From assembly GCA_002315235.1 (NCBI GenBank), contig DCGK01000111.1, positions 891 to 10,693 on the forward strand: a stretch of 9,803 nucleotides of DNA. Direction: 5' to 3'. The notes below the pieces were generated by a model, which did no database searches, was not told where the DNA came from, and saw only the letters and a list, made by a program, of their open reading frames with translations. Source of the stretch: Ruminococcus sp. UBA1780. Lineage in GTDB: Bacteria; Bacillota; Clostridia; Oscillospirales; Ruminococcaceae. Made by a program: the position numbers and the translations under genes. Below are positions 1 through 7,114 of the stretch, one piece after another; within the stretch, counting starts at the first letter, position 1; every line of letters begins with the position of its first letter.

Positions 1-296
1 CCTGCGGACTTACTCAGCTTATCTCACTCAGATATGGTACAGTTCCGATTGTCCGTGAAACAGGCGGTCTCAGAGATTCTGTAAGGGACTGCGGCGGAGA
101 AAACGGAAACGGATTTACATTCAAGACATACAATGCACATGATATGCTCAATGCGTGTCTGAGGGCACAGGAGCTTTACAATGATAAAAAGGCATGGAAG
201 AAGCTTGTAACTGCAGCCATGAAATGCGATTTCAGCTGGGATACATCTTCAGAAAAGTATATTGATCTTTACAAGGATCTTCTTCACAGCAACTGA
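1..296 (+). CDS. glgA: Glycogen synthase, C-terminal end (partial, 5' end outside window)
   Basis: The open frame enters at the left edge (first whole codon at 3) and ends at TGA 294-296, giving the last 97 residues. It begins with CGLTQLISLRYGTVPIVR followed by ETGGLRDSV. This is the conserved nucleotide-sugar binding stretch of GT5 bacterial glycogen/starch synthases, which transfer glucose from ADP-glucose to growing alpha-1,4-glucan in the cytosol. The tail carries the usual FTF-x-YNAHDML segment and a closing DFSWDTSSEKYIDLY motif, typical of the GlgA C-terminus. The gene ends normally and is followed by a strong stem-loop, so it is the last gene of its transcript. It converges on the polyamine cluster and has no evident functional link to it. 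Family assignment is secure; only the N-terminal part is unseen. Confidence 0.93.
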   Translation, partial: CGLTQLISLRYGTVPIVRETGGLRDSVRDCGGENGNGFTFKTYNAHDMLNACLRAQELYNDKKAWKKLVTAAMKCDFSWDTSSEKYIDLYKDLLHSN

Positions 297-327
297 TTAT
301 CGTGAATGCATAAATATACATAATAAT

Positions 328-363
328 ACAGAAAACCCCTGACATAAGCCAGGGGTTTTCTGT
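328..363. terminator. Bidirectional terminator between glgA and nspC
   Basis: A near-perfect inverted repeat pairs 328-341 (ACAGAAAACCCCTG) with 350-363 (CAGGGGTTTTCTGT) around an 8-base loop. The GC core is flanked by A runs on the left and T runs on the right, so it can act as an intrinsic terminator for glgA on the + strand and also for transcripts arriving from nspC on the - strand. It lies 31 bases after the glgA stop. Confidence 0.85.
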
Positions 364-381
364 GTTATAAAAAAGTTATAT

Positions 382-416
382 TATTGTAAACGCATTTATT
401 TAATGCATTTACAATA
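382..416 (-). terminator. AT-rich stem-loop just downstream of nspC
   Basis: Arms 383-396 (ATTGTAAACGCATT) and 402-415 (AATGCATTTACAAT) pair over 14 positions with one mismatch and a 5-base loop. An extra T-A pair at 382/416 extends the stem. On the - strand it begins 14 bases after the nspC stop and is followed a few bases later by a TTTTTT run (complement of 369-374). This suggests the first terminator of the polyamine transcript, with the GC-rich hairpin at 328-363 as backup. It is more AT-rich than a standard terminator, so the role is inferred. Confidence 0.55.
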
Positions 417-429
417 TATTAATTCCGCA

Positions 430-1569
430 TTACAGTCTCATTTTAAAATCATCATAGCCAAATGTTTTCAGATTATCAACTGTACCGTCTTTACGGCAAA
501 CATCTATTGAAGGAAGCCCCATTCCGTTGAATGTGTTGTTCTTTACCATAGTGTATATAGCCATATCAGAAAAGACGAGTCTGGAGCCCGGCACAAGCTC
601 TTCATCGAAAGAATATTCTCCGATGGAGTCACCTGAAAGGCAGGTCTGTGAACCGAGTCTGTATGTAAACTTCTTTTCAAAAGCTTTTCCTGAACCAGCA
701 AGAGGAGGACGGTAAGGCATCTCAAGTACATCAGGCATGTGGCATGCTGCAGATGTATCGAGAATGGCAATATCCATGTCGTCCTTCTTAATAATGTCAA
801 GTACTTCAGTTACAAGATATCCTGCATTGAGTGCAATGGCTTCGCCGGGTTCAAGGAAAACTTCAAGATTATACCTCTCCTGCATTCTTTTTATGCATTT
901 TTCGAGACGGGGAATATCATAGTCATCCCTTGTAATATGGTGACCTCCTCCGAAGTTAATCCATTCCATTTTTACGAGGTATTTACCGAATTTTTCTTCA
1001 AAAGCATCAAGTGTAGATTCAAGATCATCTGAATTCTGTTCACAGAGAGTATGAAAATGAAATCCGGTAACACCGTTGAGATCATTTTCACGGAAATTCT
1101 TCAGAGTGATACCAAGGCGTGAGGTCGGAGAGCACGGGTTGTATATTTCATGACCTTCCTGAGTTGAATGTTCAGGATTGATTCTGAGACCGATTTTTTT
1201 ACCTTTTGCAAGAACTCTGTCTCTGTATCTGTCGAGCTGTGTGAATGAGTTAAAGATAATATGTCCGCAGTAATCTGTGATTTCATCAATCTCACTGTCA
1301 CGGTATCCTGCGCAGAATACATGGTTTTCCTTTCCCATGCATTCATAGCCAAGTCGTGCTTCATAAAGGCCGCTGCATGCAGTTCCGCTTATGTATTCTG
1401 AGATAAGCGGATACAGATGATAGCATGAAAAAGCTTTCTGTGCAAGCAGTATTTTACAGCCTGTTCTTTCCTCAACACCGTGAAGAATTTCAAGATTGTG
1501 TATAAGATTTTTTTCGTCAATTATGTATGACGGGGTATTCACTTTACCCGGGTCAAAATTAAGCTTCAT
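430..1569 (-). CDS. nspC: Carboxynorspermidine/carboxyspermidine decarboxylase
   Basis: This PLP enzyme of the alanine-racemase-fold decarboxylase group (379 aa) removes the carboxyl group from carboxyspermidine (or carboxynorspermidine) to give spermidine (or norspermidine) in the cytosol. The Schiff-base lysine is K45 in LLAQKAFS. A GFHFHTLCEQ strand lies at 169-178, the glycine-rich phosphate-binding FGGGHH at 206-211 and EPGEA at 240-244. The reactive-cysteine segment C310-LSGD and a YTMVKNNTFNG end motif (339-349) match this family rather than diaminopimelate decarboxylase. The ATG overlaps the end of the upstream dehydrogenase gene by 11 bases and has no strong Shine-Dalgarno of its own, so translation is probably coupled. 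Next to agmatinase and with no sign of a diaminopropane source, carboxyspermidine is the likelier substrate; this is inference. Confidence 0.93.
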   Translation of the reverse strand: MKLNFDPGKVNTPSYIIDEKNLIHNLEILHGVEERTGCKILLAQKAFSCYHLYPLISEYISGTACSGLYEARLGYECMGKENHVFCAGYRDSEIDEITDYCGHIIFNSFTQLDRYRDRVLAKGKKIGLRINPEHSTQEGHEIYNPCSPTSRLGITLKNFRENDLNGVTGFHFHTLCEQNSDDLESTLDAFEEKFGKYLVKMEWINFGGGHHITRDDYDIPRLEKCIKRMQERYNLEVFLEPGEAIALNAGYLVTEVLDIIKKDDMDIAILDTSAACHMPDVLEMPYRPPLAGSGKAFEKKFTYRLGSQTCLSGDSIGEYSFDEELVPGSRLVFSDMAIYTMVKNNTFNGMGLPSIDVCRKDGTVDNLKTFGYDDFKMRL

Positions 1570-2773
1570 GGCTGTTGTCTACCGGTACAGGATTAAATGT
1601 TTCCTGCCATGGGAGACCCCACTTGTTAAGAGCTTCCATGAACGGATCCGGATCAAATTCCTCGATGTTGTAAACGCCGGGTTTCTTCCATTTGCCTGTC
1701 ATAACCATCATCGCGCCAATCATTGCAGGTACACCTGTTGTATATGAGATAGCCTGTGAACCTACTTCCTTGTAGCATTCCTGATGATCACATACGTTAT
1801 ATACGTAGTAGTGAACCTCCTTGCCGTCCTTGACACCGTGACAGATACAGCCGATATTTGTCTTGCCGACTGTTCTCGGGCCGAGTGAAGCCGGATCAGG
1901 GAGAACTGCCTTGAGGAACTGAAGAGGAACGATTTCCTTTCCTTCATACATAATAGGTTCTATTGATGTCATACCTACATTTTCAAGACACTTGAGATGT
2001 GTAAGATAGCTCTGGCCGAATGTCATAAAGAATCTGATTCTCTTAATGCCTGTGATATTGAGAGCGAGTGATTCAAGTTCTTCGTGGTGAAGAAGATACA
2101 TATCCTTTTCACCAACCTGATCGAAGTTGTATACTCTCTTGATTTCCATCGGTTTTGTTTCAACCCATTTTCCGTTTTCGATATAGCTGCCGTTTGCAGA
2201 TACTTCACGGATGTTGATTTCAGGGTTGAAGTTTGTTGCAAACGGATATCCGTGGTCACCGCCGTTGCAGTCGAGGATATCTATATAGTGGATTTCATCA
2301 AAATAATGTTTGAGAGCATAAGCTGAAAAAACACCTGTTACGCCTGGATCGAAGCCGCTGCCGAGAAGAGCAGTAATGCCTGCTTTTTCAAATCTTTCTC
2401 TGTATGCCCACTGCCATTTATATTCAAACTTTGCAGTATCAAGTGGTTCATAGTTAGCTGTATCCACATAGTCAACTTTGCATTCAAGACAGGCATCCAT
2501 GATAGTGAGATCCTGATAAGGAAGGGCAACGTTTATACAGATATCAGGCTTGTAGTCTTTCATAAGTGCTACGAGTTCCTCAACGCTGTCTGCGTTTACC
2601 TGTGCAGTTGTGATTTTTGTCTTTCCGCCGTCAAGTTTAGCCTTGAGAGCATCGCACTTTGACTTTGTTCTGCTTGCTATGCAGATTTCCTCAAAAACTT
2701 CGCTGTTCTGGCAGCACTTGTGAACAACAACACTTGCTACGCCGCCTGCGCCAATAATTAAAGCTCTACCCAA
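1559..2773 (-). CDS. Carboxyspermidine/carboxynorspermidine dehydrogenase (saccharopine dehydrogenase family)
   Basis: This 404-aa protein of the saccharopine dehydrogenase family reductively condenses L-aspartate beta-semialdehyde with putrescine (or diaminopropane) using NAD(P)H, making carboxyspermidine for NspC. It opens with a Rossmann strand and loop, ALIIGAGGVA (4-13). The conserved LLGSGFDPGVTGVFS segment (137-150) and C-terminal GVPAMIGAMMVMTGKW are typical of the Lys1-like enzymes paired with nspC. The start is TTG (2771-2773): AGGAGG sits 8 bases upstream, an in-frame TAG overlaps that Shine-Dalgarno, and the next in-frame ATG would remove the nucleotide-binding fold. The gene overlaps nspC by 11 bases, the usual pairing for this pathway. 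A true lysine-pathway saccharopine dehydrogenase is possible from the family name alone but unlikely in this context. Confidence 0.92.
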   Translation of the reverse strand: MGRALIIGAGGVASVVVHKCCQNSEVFEEICIASRTKSKCDALKAKLDGGKTKITTAQVNADSVEELVALMKDYKPDICINVALPYQDLTIMDACLECKVDYVDTANYEPLDTAKFEYKWQWAYRERFEKAGITALLGSGFDPGVTGVFSAYALKHYFDEIHYIDILDCNGGDHGYPFATNFNPEINIREVSANGSYIENGKWVETKPMEIKRVYNFDQVGEKDMYLLHHEELESLALNITGIKRIRFFMTFGQSYLTHLKCLENVGMTSIEPIMYEGKEIVPLQFLKAVLPDPASLGPRTVGKTNIGCICHGVKDGKEVHYYVYNVCDHQECYKEVGSQAISYTTGVPAMIGAMMVMTGKWKKPGVYNIEEFDPDPFMEALNKWGLPWQETFNPVPVDNSHEA

Positions 2774-2781
2774 TTTTTTGT

Positions 2782-2787
2782 CCTCCT
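2782..2787 (-). promoter_or_regulatory. Shine-Dalgarno that fixes the UUG start of the dehydrogenase gene
   Basis: The - strand reads AGGAGG, then 8 bases, then TTG GGT AGA. An in-frame TAG overlaps the AGGAGG, so no start further upstream is possible. The gap between this gene and agmatinase is 40 bases. Confidence 0.85.
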
Positions 2788-2813
2788 AATAATTAAACTA
2801 AAGTGTAACTGTA

Positions 2814-3662
2814 TTATTTGTAAATCATAAGTAAAATCTCACGAAGAAGCTTGCATGCAAGAGCTGTGGATGCACCGCTCTGATCATATATCGGGCAAAG
2901 CTCATTCATGTCGAGACCAACTATGTTAAGTCCGGAAACCAGTTTAACAGCACTGATGAGTTCACGGAATGAAACACCGTCTGCTTCAGGTGTACCTGTT
3001 CCGCAGAAGATTGAAGGGTCCATAACATCAAGATCAAGTGTAAAATAAACCGGTTTGCCTTTCAGCTGATTAACAATATCTTCAAGGGTATCAAAGTTAA
3101 ATCTGTTTGTGTAAACATGCTCACTGCCCCATCTGAATTCTTCTCTGTCACCGCTTCTTATTCCAAACTGAAATATCTTTCCGTCACCGACAAGGTCGTG
3201 ACATCTGTGCATAACACAGGCATGTGAAAGCTTAACTCCGAGGTAGTCATCACGAAGATCGGCATGAGCATCAAAATGAATGATGTGAAGATCAGGATAT
3301 TTTTTTACAGCAGCTCTTACTGATCCGAGAGTTACAAGATGTTCTCCGCCGATCATAAACGGTATTTTTCCGTCATTAAGAACCTGATCAGTAAAATCTT
3401 CGATGTCTTTAAGTGCGAGTTCGCTGCTTCCCATACACAGCTCAAGATCACCTGCATCAAATATTTTGGTGTCAAGAAGATCCCTGTCAGTATACGGACT
3501 GTATGTTTCTATGCCGAAGCTTTCATTTCTTATTGCAGAACTTCCGAAACGTGTACCTGGTCTGTACGAGGTTGTGCTGTCAAACGGCGCACCGAAGATG
3601 GCTATCTTACTTTCATCATATTCGGCGTCACAGGCGATAAATGTACTGATATTTTTATTCAA
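2814..3662 (-). CDS. speB: Agmatinase (agmatine ureohydrolase)
   Basis: This 282-aa member of the arginase/agmatinase family hydrolyses agmatine to putrescine and urea in the cytosol using a two-manganese centre. The expected metal ligands are all present: H108 in GGEH, D131, H133 and D135 in DAHAD, and D210 and D212 in TLDLDVMDP. The N-terminal FGAPFDSTTSYRPGTRFG block (23-40) is the usual substrate-loop signature of this clade. The start is TTG (3660-3662), with AAAGGAG 11 bases upstream; the residues after it (NKNISTFIACD) resemble the start of homologues and the next Met is residue 77. It sits 40 bases before the dehydrogenase gene. Some close homologues use N1-aminopropylagmatine instead of agmatine, and sequence alone does not decide this. 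It supplies putrescine for both spermidine routes in the cluster. Confidence 0.92.
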   Translation of the reverse strand: MNKNISTFIACDAEYDESKIAIFGAPFDSTTSYRPGTRFGSSAIRNESFGIETYSPYTDRDLLDTKIFDAGDLELCMGSSELALKDIEDFTDQVLNDGKIPFMIGGEHLVTLGSVRAAVKKYPDLHIIHFDAHADLRDDYLGVKLSHACVMHRCHDLVGDGKIFQFGIRSGDREEFRWGSEHVYTNRFNFDTLEDIVNQLKGKPVYFTLDLDVMDPSIFCGTGTPEADGVSFRELISAVKLVSGLNIVGLDMNELCPIYDQSGASTALACKLLREILLMIYK

Positions 3663-3673
3663 ATCCGGAAATA

Positions 3674-3680
3674 CTCCTTT
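3674..3680 (-). promoter_or_regulatory. Shine-Dalgarno for the UUG start of agmatinase
   Basis: The - strand reads AAAGGAG, followed by 11 bases and TTG AAT AAA. No ATG, GTG or other TTG lies in frame between this site and the proposed start, so the UUG start is favoured. Confidence 0.7.
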
Positions 3681-3778
3681 CAGATTAATGTTTTATATTC
3701 TTATTTGTCGTTCATAGTAATTCTGGTGACGTCAAAATAAATCTGACTTTCACTGTGATTGTTTTATTTATATTGCCA

Positions 3779-3811
3779 TGCTCATCCGGTGACAACGTCA
3801 TCGGATGAGCA
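3779..3811 (-). terminator. Long stem-loop in the speE-speB gap (terminator, attenuator or processing site)
   Basis: TGCTCATCCGGTGAC (3779-3793) pairs with GTCATCGGATGAGCA (3797-3811) around a 3-base loop, giving a 15-bp stem with a single G-T pair. It is the strongest structure in the 189-bp gap separating speD-speA-speE from speB and the carboxyspermidine genes. No run of U follows on either strand (the - strand continues TGGCAATATAAATAAAAC), so it is not a textbook intrinsic terminator; partial termination, mRNA stabilisation or processing are all possible. A weaker inverted repeat, AATAAGTAA (3819-3827) with TTACTTATT (3852-3860), covers the speE stop codon next to it. A TATAAA-like box (3692-3697) could be a -10 for speB but has a poor -35. 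Confidence 0.6.
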
Positions 3812-3851
3812 AACCGGTAATAAGTAAACCCGGTTGGTTTATTTATTGCGG

Positions 3852-4715
3852 TTACTTATTGTTGTATGTCTCACGAAGTGTATTTCTTACATTGTTCGGA
3901 ATTGCAAAGCAACCGGTATGGAGAATAGTATTGTAGTATTTTGTTACAAGTCCGAGGCTGTTCCACTTTTCAGCATTCAGATCAGTTCTGGGATCATATT
4001 TTTTTGAAGCAAATCCGAAAAGCCAGTGGCCTGACGGGTATGTCGGAATATGAGCCTGATATACAAGAGCTGTACTGAAGAAATCCTTTATTCTGCTGTG
4101 TGCACGTTTCATTGATGCTGCATATGAATCATAAAATGTGCTCTCATGCTGATTAACCAGAATACCGTCATCAGTAAGAGCTCTGCAGCAGTTTCCGTAG
4201 AATTCCTTTGTAAACAGACCTTCACCTACGCCAAACGGATCAGTTGAATCTACGATTATCAGATCATACTGACTGTCCTTTGCGTTTCTTACGAATCTTA
4301 CACCGTCCTCGTAGTGAATTGTTACACGTTCATCATCCAGTGAGCAGGCAAGTGAAGGAAGATACTTTTTGCAGACATCGACTACCATTTCGTCGATTTC
4401 TACCAGATCAATTTTTTCAATTGTACTGTATCTGCAGAGTTCTCTTACCGTACCGCCGTCTCCGCCGCCGACTACAAGAACCTTTTTTATGTCCGGGTTT
4501 GTGGCCATAGGGACATGTGTAATCATTTCATGATAAATATACTCGTCCTTTTCGGTAACCATGAGATATCCGTCAAGGGTAAGGATGCGTCCGAATTCCT
4601 TTGATTCGAAAACATCTATTCTCTGAAATTCACTCTGTTCAGCAGCAAGCTGTCTGTCTATCTTGATAGAAAACCTGACATTGTCAGTATGGTTTTCAGT
4701 ATACCATAAATCCAT
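3852..4715 (-). CDS. speE: Polyamine aminopropyltransferase (spermidine synthase)
   Basis: This 287-aa Rossmann methyltransferase-fold enzyme transfers an aminopropyl group from decarboxylated AdoMet to an amine, classically putrescine to spermidine, in the cytosol. It has the short N-terminal beta domain, LDG (47-49), EYIYHE (58-63), the AdoMet-type loop VVGGGDGG (81-88), VEID (105-108) and EDGVRF (136-141). The acceptor/catalytic DSTDP (156-160, D156 and D159) and TYPSGHW (225-231) are also present. All key residues look intact and the length is normal. The ATG has AGGAG 10 bases upstream, inside the last codons of speA, and the two genes are 7 bases apart, so they are co-translated. Spermidine synthase is the default; because a second spermidine route lies downstream, another acceptor (agmatine, spermidine) is possible. 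Confidence 0.92.
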   Translation of the reverse strand: MDLWYTENHTDNVRFSIKIDRQLAAEQSEFQRIDVFESKEFGRILTLDGYLMVTEKDEYIYHEMITHVPMATNPDIKKVLVVGGGDGGTVRELCRYSTIEKIDLVEIDEMVVDVCKKYLPSLACSLDDERVTIHYEDGVRFVRNAKDSQYDLIIVDSTDPFGVGEGLFTKEFYGNCCRALTDDGILVNQHESTFYDSYAASMKRAHSRIKDFFSTALVYQAHIPTYPSGHWLFGFASKKYDPRTDLNAEKWNSLGLVTKYYNTILHTGCFAIPNNVRNTLRETYNNK

Positions 4716-4722
4716 TTAGCAA

Positions 4723-6174
4723 TCACTCCTTTGTAACAATCTGCAGGCTGTTGACTTCCATATCCTGAGTACCGGTAAGGAAGCAGCCCTTTTCTTTTGC
4801 GTAAACAATATAGTCGATTATTTCCTTTGTAATTTTCTCACCCGGAGCAAGAATCGGTATTCCCGGCGGATAGCACATTACAAATTCACCGCATATCTGT
4901 CCTTCGCATTTTTCGAGATTCATTCCTGTTTTTTTACTGAAAAATGCATCCTTCGGACTCAGACTTACAATAGGATTAATGTATTCGTGATCGAACATTC
5001 CTGACTTATCCTTTGAGTATCTGCGCTTTATTTCAGCAAGTGCAGATATAAGACGCTCTATTTCAAGAGCTCTGTCTCCGGCTGAAATATATGCAAGTAC
5101 GTTTCCGAGATCACCGAATTCAATCTGTATATTGTATTCATCTCTGAGAAGATCGTATACTTCAATTCCGGCAAGTCCGGTGTCAAGAGTGTTTACAGAG
5201 AGCTTAGTCTTGTCAAAATCAAAGAATGCGTCTCCGTCAATAAGTTCAGAGCCGAAAGCGTAGTAACCTCCGATTGCATTGATTTCGCATCTTGCATACT
5301 GTGCATACTTTGTTGCTTTGTCAAATATTTCAGTACCGTTCAGAGCCAGATTTTTACGTGCAATATCAAGAGAGGACATGAGAAGATATGAGGCACTGGT
5401 TGTCTGAGTAAGGTTGATTACCTGACGTACATATCCGGCATTTACTGAAGGACCGAGGAGAAGTATTGAACTCTGGGTAAGAGAACCGCCGGACTTGTGC
5501 ATACTGACAGCTGCCATGTCCGCTCCGGCAGCCATAGCATTCAGAGGCATATCCTTTCCGAAGTAAAAATGTGTTCCGTGAGCTTCATCAGCAAGCGCGA
5601 GCATTCCGTGTCTGTGGGCAAGGTCAACAATTGCCTTAAGGTCTGAACATACGCCGTAGTAAGTCGGATTGTTAATGAGAACAGCTTTTGCATCCGGATT
5701 TTCAAGGATTGCTTTTTCAACATCCTTCACGGACATTCCGAGAGGGATACCAAGCTTATTGTTTACACCCGGATTAACATATACCGGCTTCGCACCGTTT
5801 ACTACAAGGGCGTTAATTGCACTTCTGTGCACGTTTCGCGGCATGATAATCTTGTCGCCCTCTTTTGTGGCAGACATAATCATTGCCTGAACAGAGCCGG
5901 TTGTTCCGTTTACGATGAAGAATGCGGCAGCAGCGCCGAATGCTTCGGCAGCAAGTTCCTGTGCATCTTTTATTACAGAAACCGGATGACAGAGATTGTC
6001 AAGAGGCTTCATGGAGTTTACATCAGCCTTGAGACAGTTTTTACCGAGAAATTCAGTAAGCTCTTCGTTTCCTCGTCCGCCCTTGTGACCAGGTACGTCA
6101 AAAGGAACCACTCTGTTCATTCTGAAATTTTTCATTGCTTCGTATAACGGAGCATCATTCTGAGTATAATGCAT
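4723..6174 (-). CDS. speA: Arginine decarboxylase, Orn/Lys/Arg decarboxylase family (aspartate-aminotransferase fold)
   Basis: This PLP decarboxylase (483 aa from this start) most likely turns arginine into agmatine, the first step of the cluster. It resembles the compact Bacillus SpeA type without the N-terminal wing domain. Motifs are PGHKGG (28-33), RNVHRS with a PLP-stacking His116, NPTYYGV, DEAHG (196-200) and the Schiff-base lysine K227 in SMHKSGGSLTQSS, with a C-terminal YPPGIPILAPGE. I choose ATG 6172-6174: GGAGG lies 11 bases upstream and the protein then begins MHYTQNDAPLY, like homologues. An in-frame ATG at 6214-6216 would add 14 residues but has only a weak GGAA ahead of it. Lysine or ornithine decarboxylase cannot be excluded by motif, but adjacent agmatinase argues for arginine. 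Confidence 0.9.
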   Translation of the reverse strand: MHYTQNDAPLYEAMKNFRMNRVVPFDVPGHKGGRGNEELTEFLGKNCLKADVNSMKPLDNLCHPVSVIKDAQELAAEAFGAAAAFFIVNGTTGSVQAMIMSATKEGDKIIMPRNVHRSAINALVVNGAKPVYVNPGVNNKLGIPLGMSVKDVEKAILENPDAKAVLINNPTYYGVCSDLKAIVDLAHRHGMLALADEAHGTHFYFGKDMPLNAMAAGADMAAVSMHKSGGSLTQSSILLLGPSVNAGYVRQVINLTQTTSASYLLMSSLDIARKNLALNGTEIFDKATKYAQYARCEINAIGGYYAFGSELIDGDAFFDFDKTKLSVNTLDTGLAGIEVYDLLRDEYNIQIEFGDLGNVLAYISAGDRALEIERLISALAEIKRRYSKDKSGMFDHEYINPIVSLSPKDAFFSKKTGMNLEKCEGQICGEFVMCYPPGIPILAPGEKITKEIIDYIVYAKEKGCFLTGTQDMEVNSLQIVTKE

Positions 6175-6185
6175 TTTCGGGTAAT

Positions 6186-6190
6186 CCTCC
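6186..6190 (-). promoter_or_regulatory. Shine-Dalgarno that favours the internal start of speA
   Basis: The - strand reads ACGGAGG, followed by 11 bases and ATG CAT TAT. The longer in-frame alternative at 6216 has no comparable site, so the shorter speA is preferred. Confidence 0.6.
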
Positions 6191-6246
6191 GTTTCAGTAA
6201 ATAGTGTTCGGGACATTTGGTATGTTCCGTTTATGTCATTAATTCC

Positions 6247-7044
6247 TTAATAAATATTTGCACCGCTGAATATTTCAATCATTTCTCTCCTGAGACTGTT
6301 GGAAATATCAAGACGCTGCTTAGGCGGCAGTTCATATACGTCAGTATTAAAGAGGTAGTTCTGAAGCTGCAGCTCCTTGATAAGCATTTTTGTGTGGAAA
6401 ATATTTGACTGGTATACGTTTACGTCAATAGCATCATATCTCTGAAGAGTGCTTTCGTTTATGTAATTCTGAATAGATGTGATATCGTGGTCAATGAAGT
6501 ATTTTTTTCCGTGAACATCACGGGTAAATCCCCTCACGCGGTAGTCAATCGTGATAATATCAGAATCAAAGCTTTCGATAAGATAATCAAGTGCATTAAG
6601 CGGGGATATTTCTCCGCATGTTGAAACATCAATATCAACTCTGAATGTGGAGATTGCATTGTCCGGATGGGATTCAGGGAATGTATGAACTGTCAGATGG
6701 CTCTTGTCAAGATGGGCATGAACTGTTTCATGCATCATTTTTCCCTGGTTGCATGATATGTCTATATTTGAAGCAGGAACCTCGCCCTCTGCAATCAGAA
6801 TATTTACTGAGGCTCCCTGGGGCTCATAGTCCTGCTTTGATATGTTGAGAATAGTTGCACCTATTATGTCTGTTACGTCACAGAGAATTCGTGTAAGACG
6901 TTCTGAATTATACTGCTCATCGATATACTGCAGATAATCATGCTGTTCACGCTCAGTTTTGGCATAGCAGACGTCATAAATATTAAAACTAAGTGTTTTG
7001 GTAAGATTGTTAAATCCGTACAATGATATTTTATTATTGTCCAA
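6247..7044 (-). CDS. speD: S-adenosylmethionine decarboxylase proenzyme (E. coli-type, pyruvoyl)
   Basis: This 265-aa protein self-cleaves to make a pyruvoyl enzyme that decarboxylates AdoMet, giving the aminopropyl donor for SpeE. It is the long E. coli-type SpeD rather than the short roughly 120-130-aa form of Bacillus and archaea. The cleavage site is LDKSH: cutting between K114 and S115 yields the beta chain and a pyruvoyl-capped alpha chain. HTFPESHP, STCGEISPLNALDYLIES (C143 is the expected proton donor), TIDYRVRGFTRD and VNVYQSNIFHTKML follow in family order. The start is TTG (7042-7044) after a GAGAGG 12 bases upstream; the next Met is residue 103, so a later start would be non-functional. 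It is the first gene of the cluster, with a candidate promoter at 7087-7114 and speA next. Confidence 0.93.
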   Translation of the reverse strand: MDNNKISLYGFNNLTKTLSFNIYDVCYAKTEREQHDYLQYIDEQYNSERLTRILCDVTDIIGATILNISKQDYEPQGASVNILIAEGEVPASNIDISCNQGKMMHETVHAHLDKSHLTVHTFPESHPDNAISTFRVDIDVSTCGEISPLNALDYLIESFDSDIITIDYRVRGFTRDVHGKKYFIDHDITSIQNYINESTLQRYDAIDVNVYQSNIFHTKMLIKELQLQNYLFNTDVYELPPKQRLDISNSLRREMIEIFSGANIY

Positions 7045-7086
7045 AATTATGCACGACCTCTCATATATAAAGTATCATCTTATTTT

Positions 7087-7114
7087 ATCATATTTGTTTG
7101 TAAAAATCAATCAA
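7087..7114 (-). promoter_or_regulatory. Candidate sigma-A promoter of the polyamine cluster
   Basis: On the - strand a -35 box TTGATT (7109-7114) is separated by 16 bases from a -10 box TATGAT (7087-7092). This places the transcript start near 7080, about 36 bases ahead of the speD start. No long leader or riboswitch-like fold fits in that space, so regulation would have to be at initiation or in the short leader. Confidence 0.6.

Noticed and set aside
739..1032. Open frame of 97 codons on the + strand inside nspC
   Set aside because: It is antisense to a well-supported gene, with no Shine-Dalgarno or recognisable domain; it reflects the codon pattern of nspC.
3339..3740. Open frame of 133 codons on the + strand opposite agmatinase
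   Set aside because: It shadows the metal-binding enzyme on the other strand and runs into the intergenic gap; the protein has no family features.
6214..6216. Longer ATG start for speA adding 14 residues
   Set aside because: There is only a weak GGAA upstream, whereas the ATG at 6172-6174 has GGAGG and gives a homologue-like N-terminus. It cannot be fully excluded.
7045..7080. Possible riboswitch or long attenuator in the speD leader
   Set aside because: The predicted leader is only about 36 bases and shows no stable fold, too small for any known riboswitch of this pathway.
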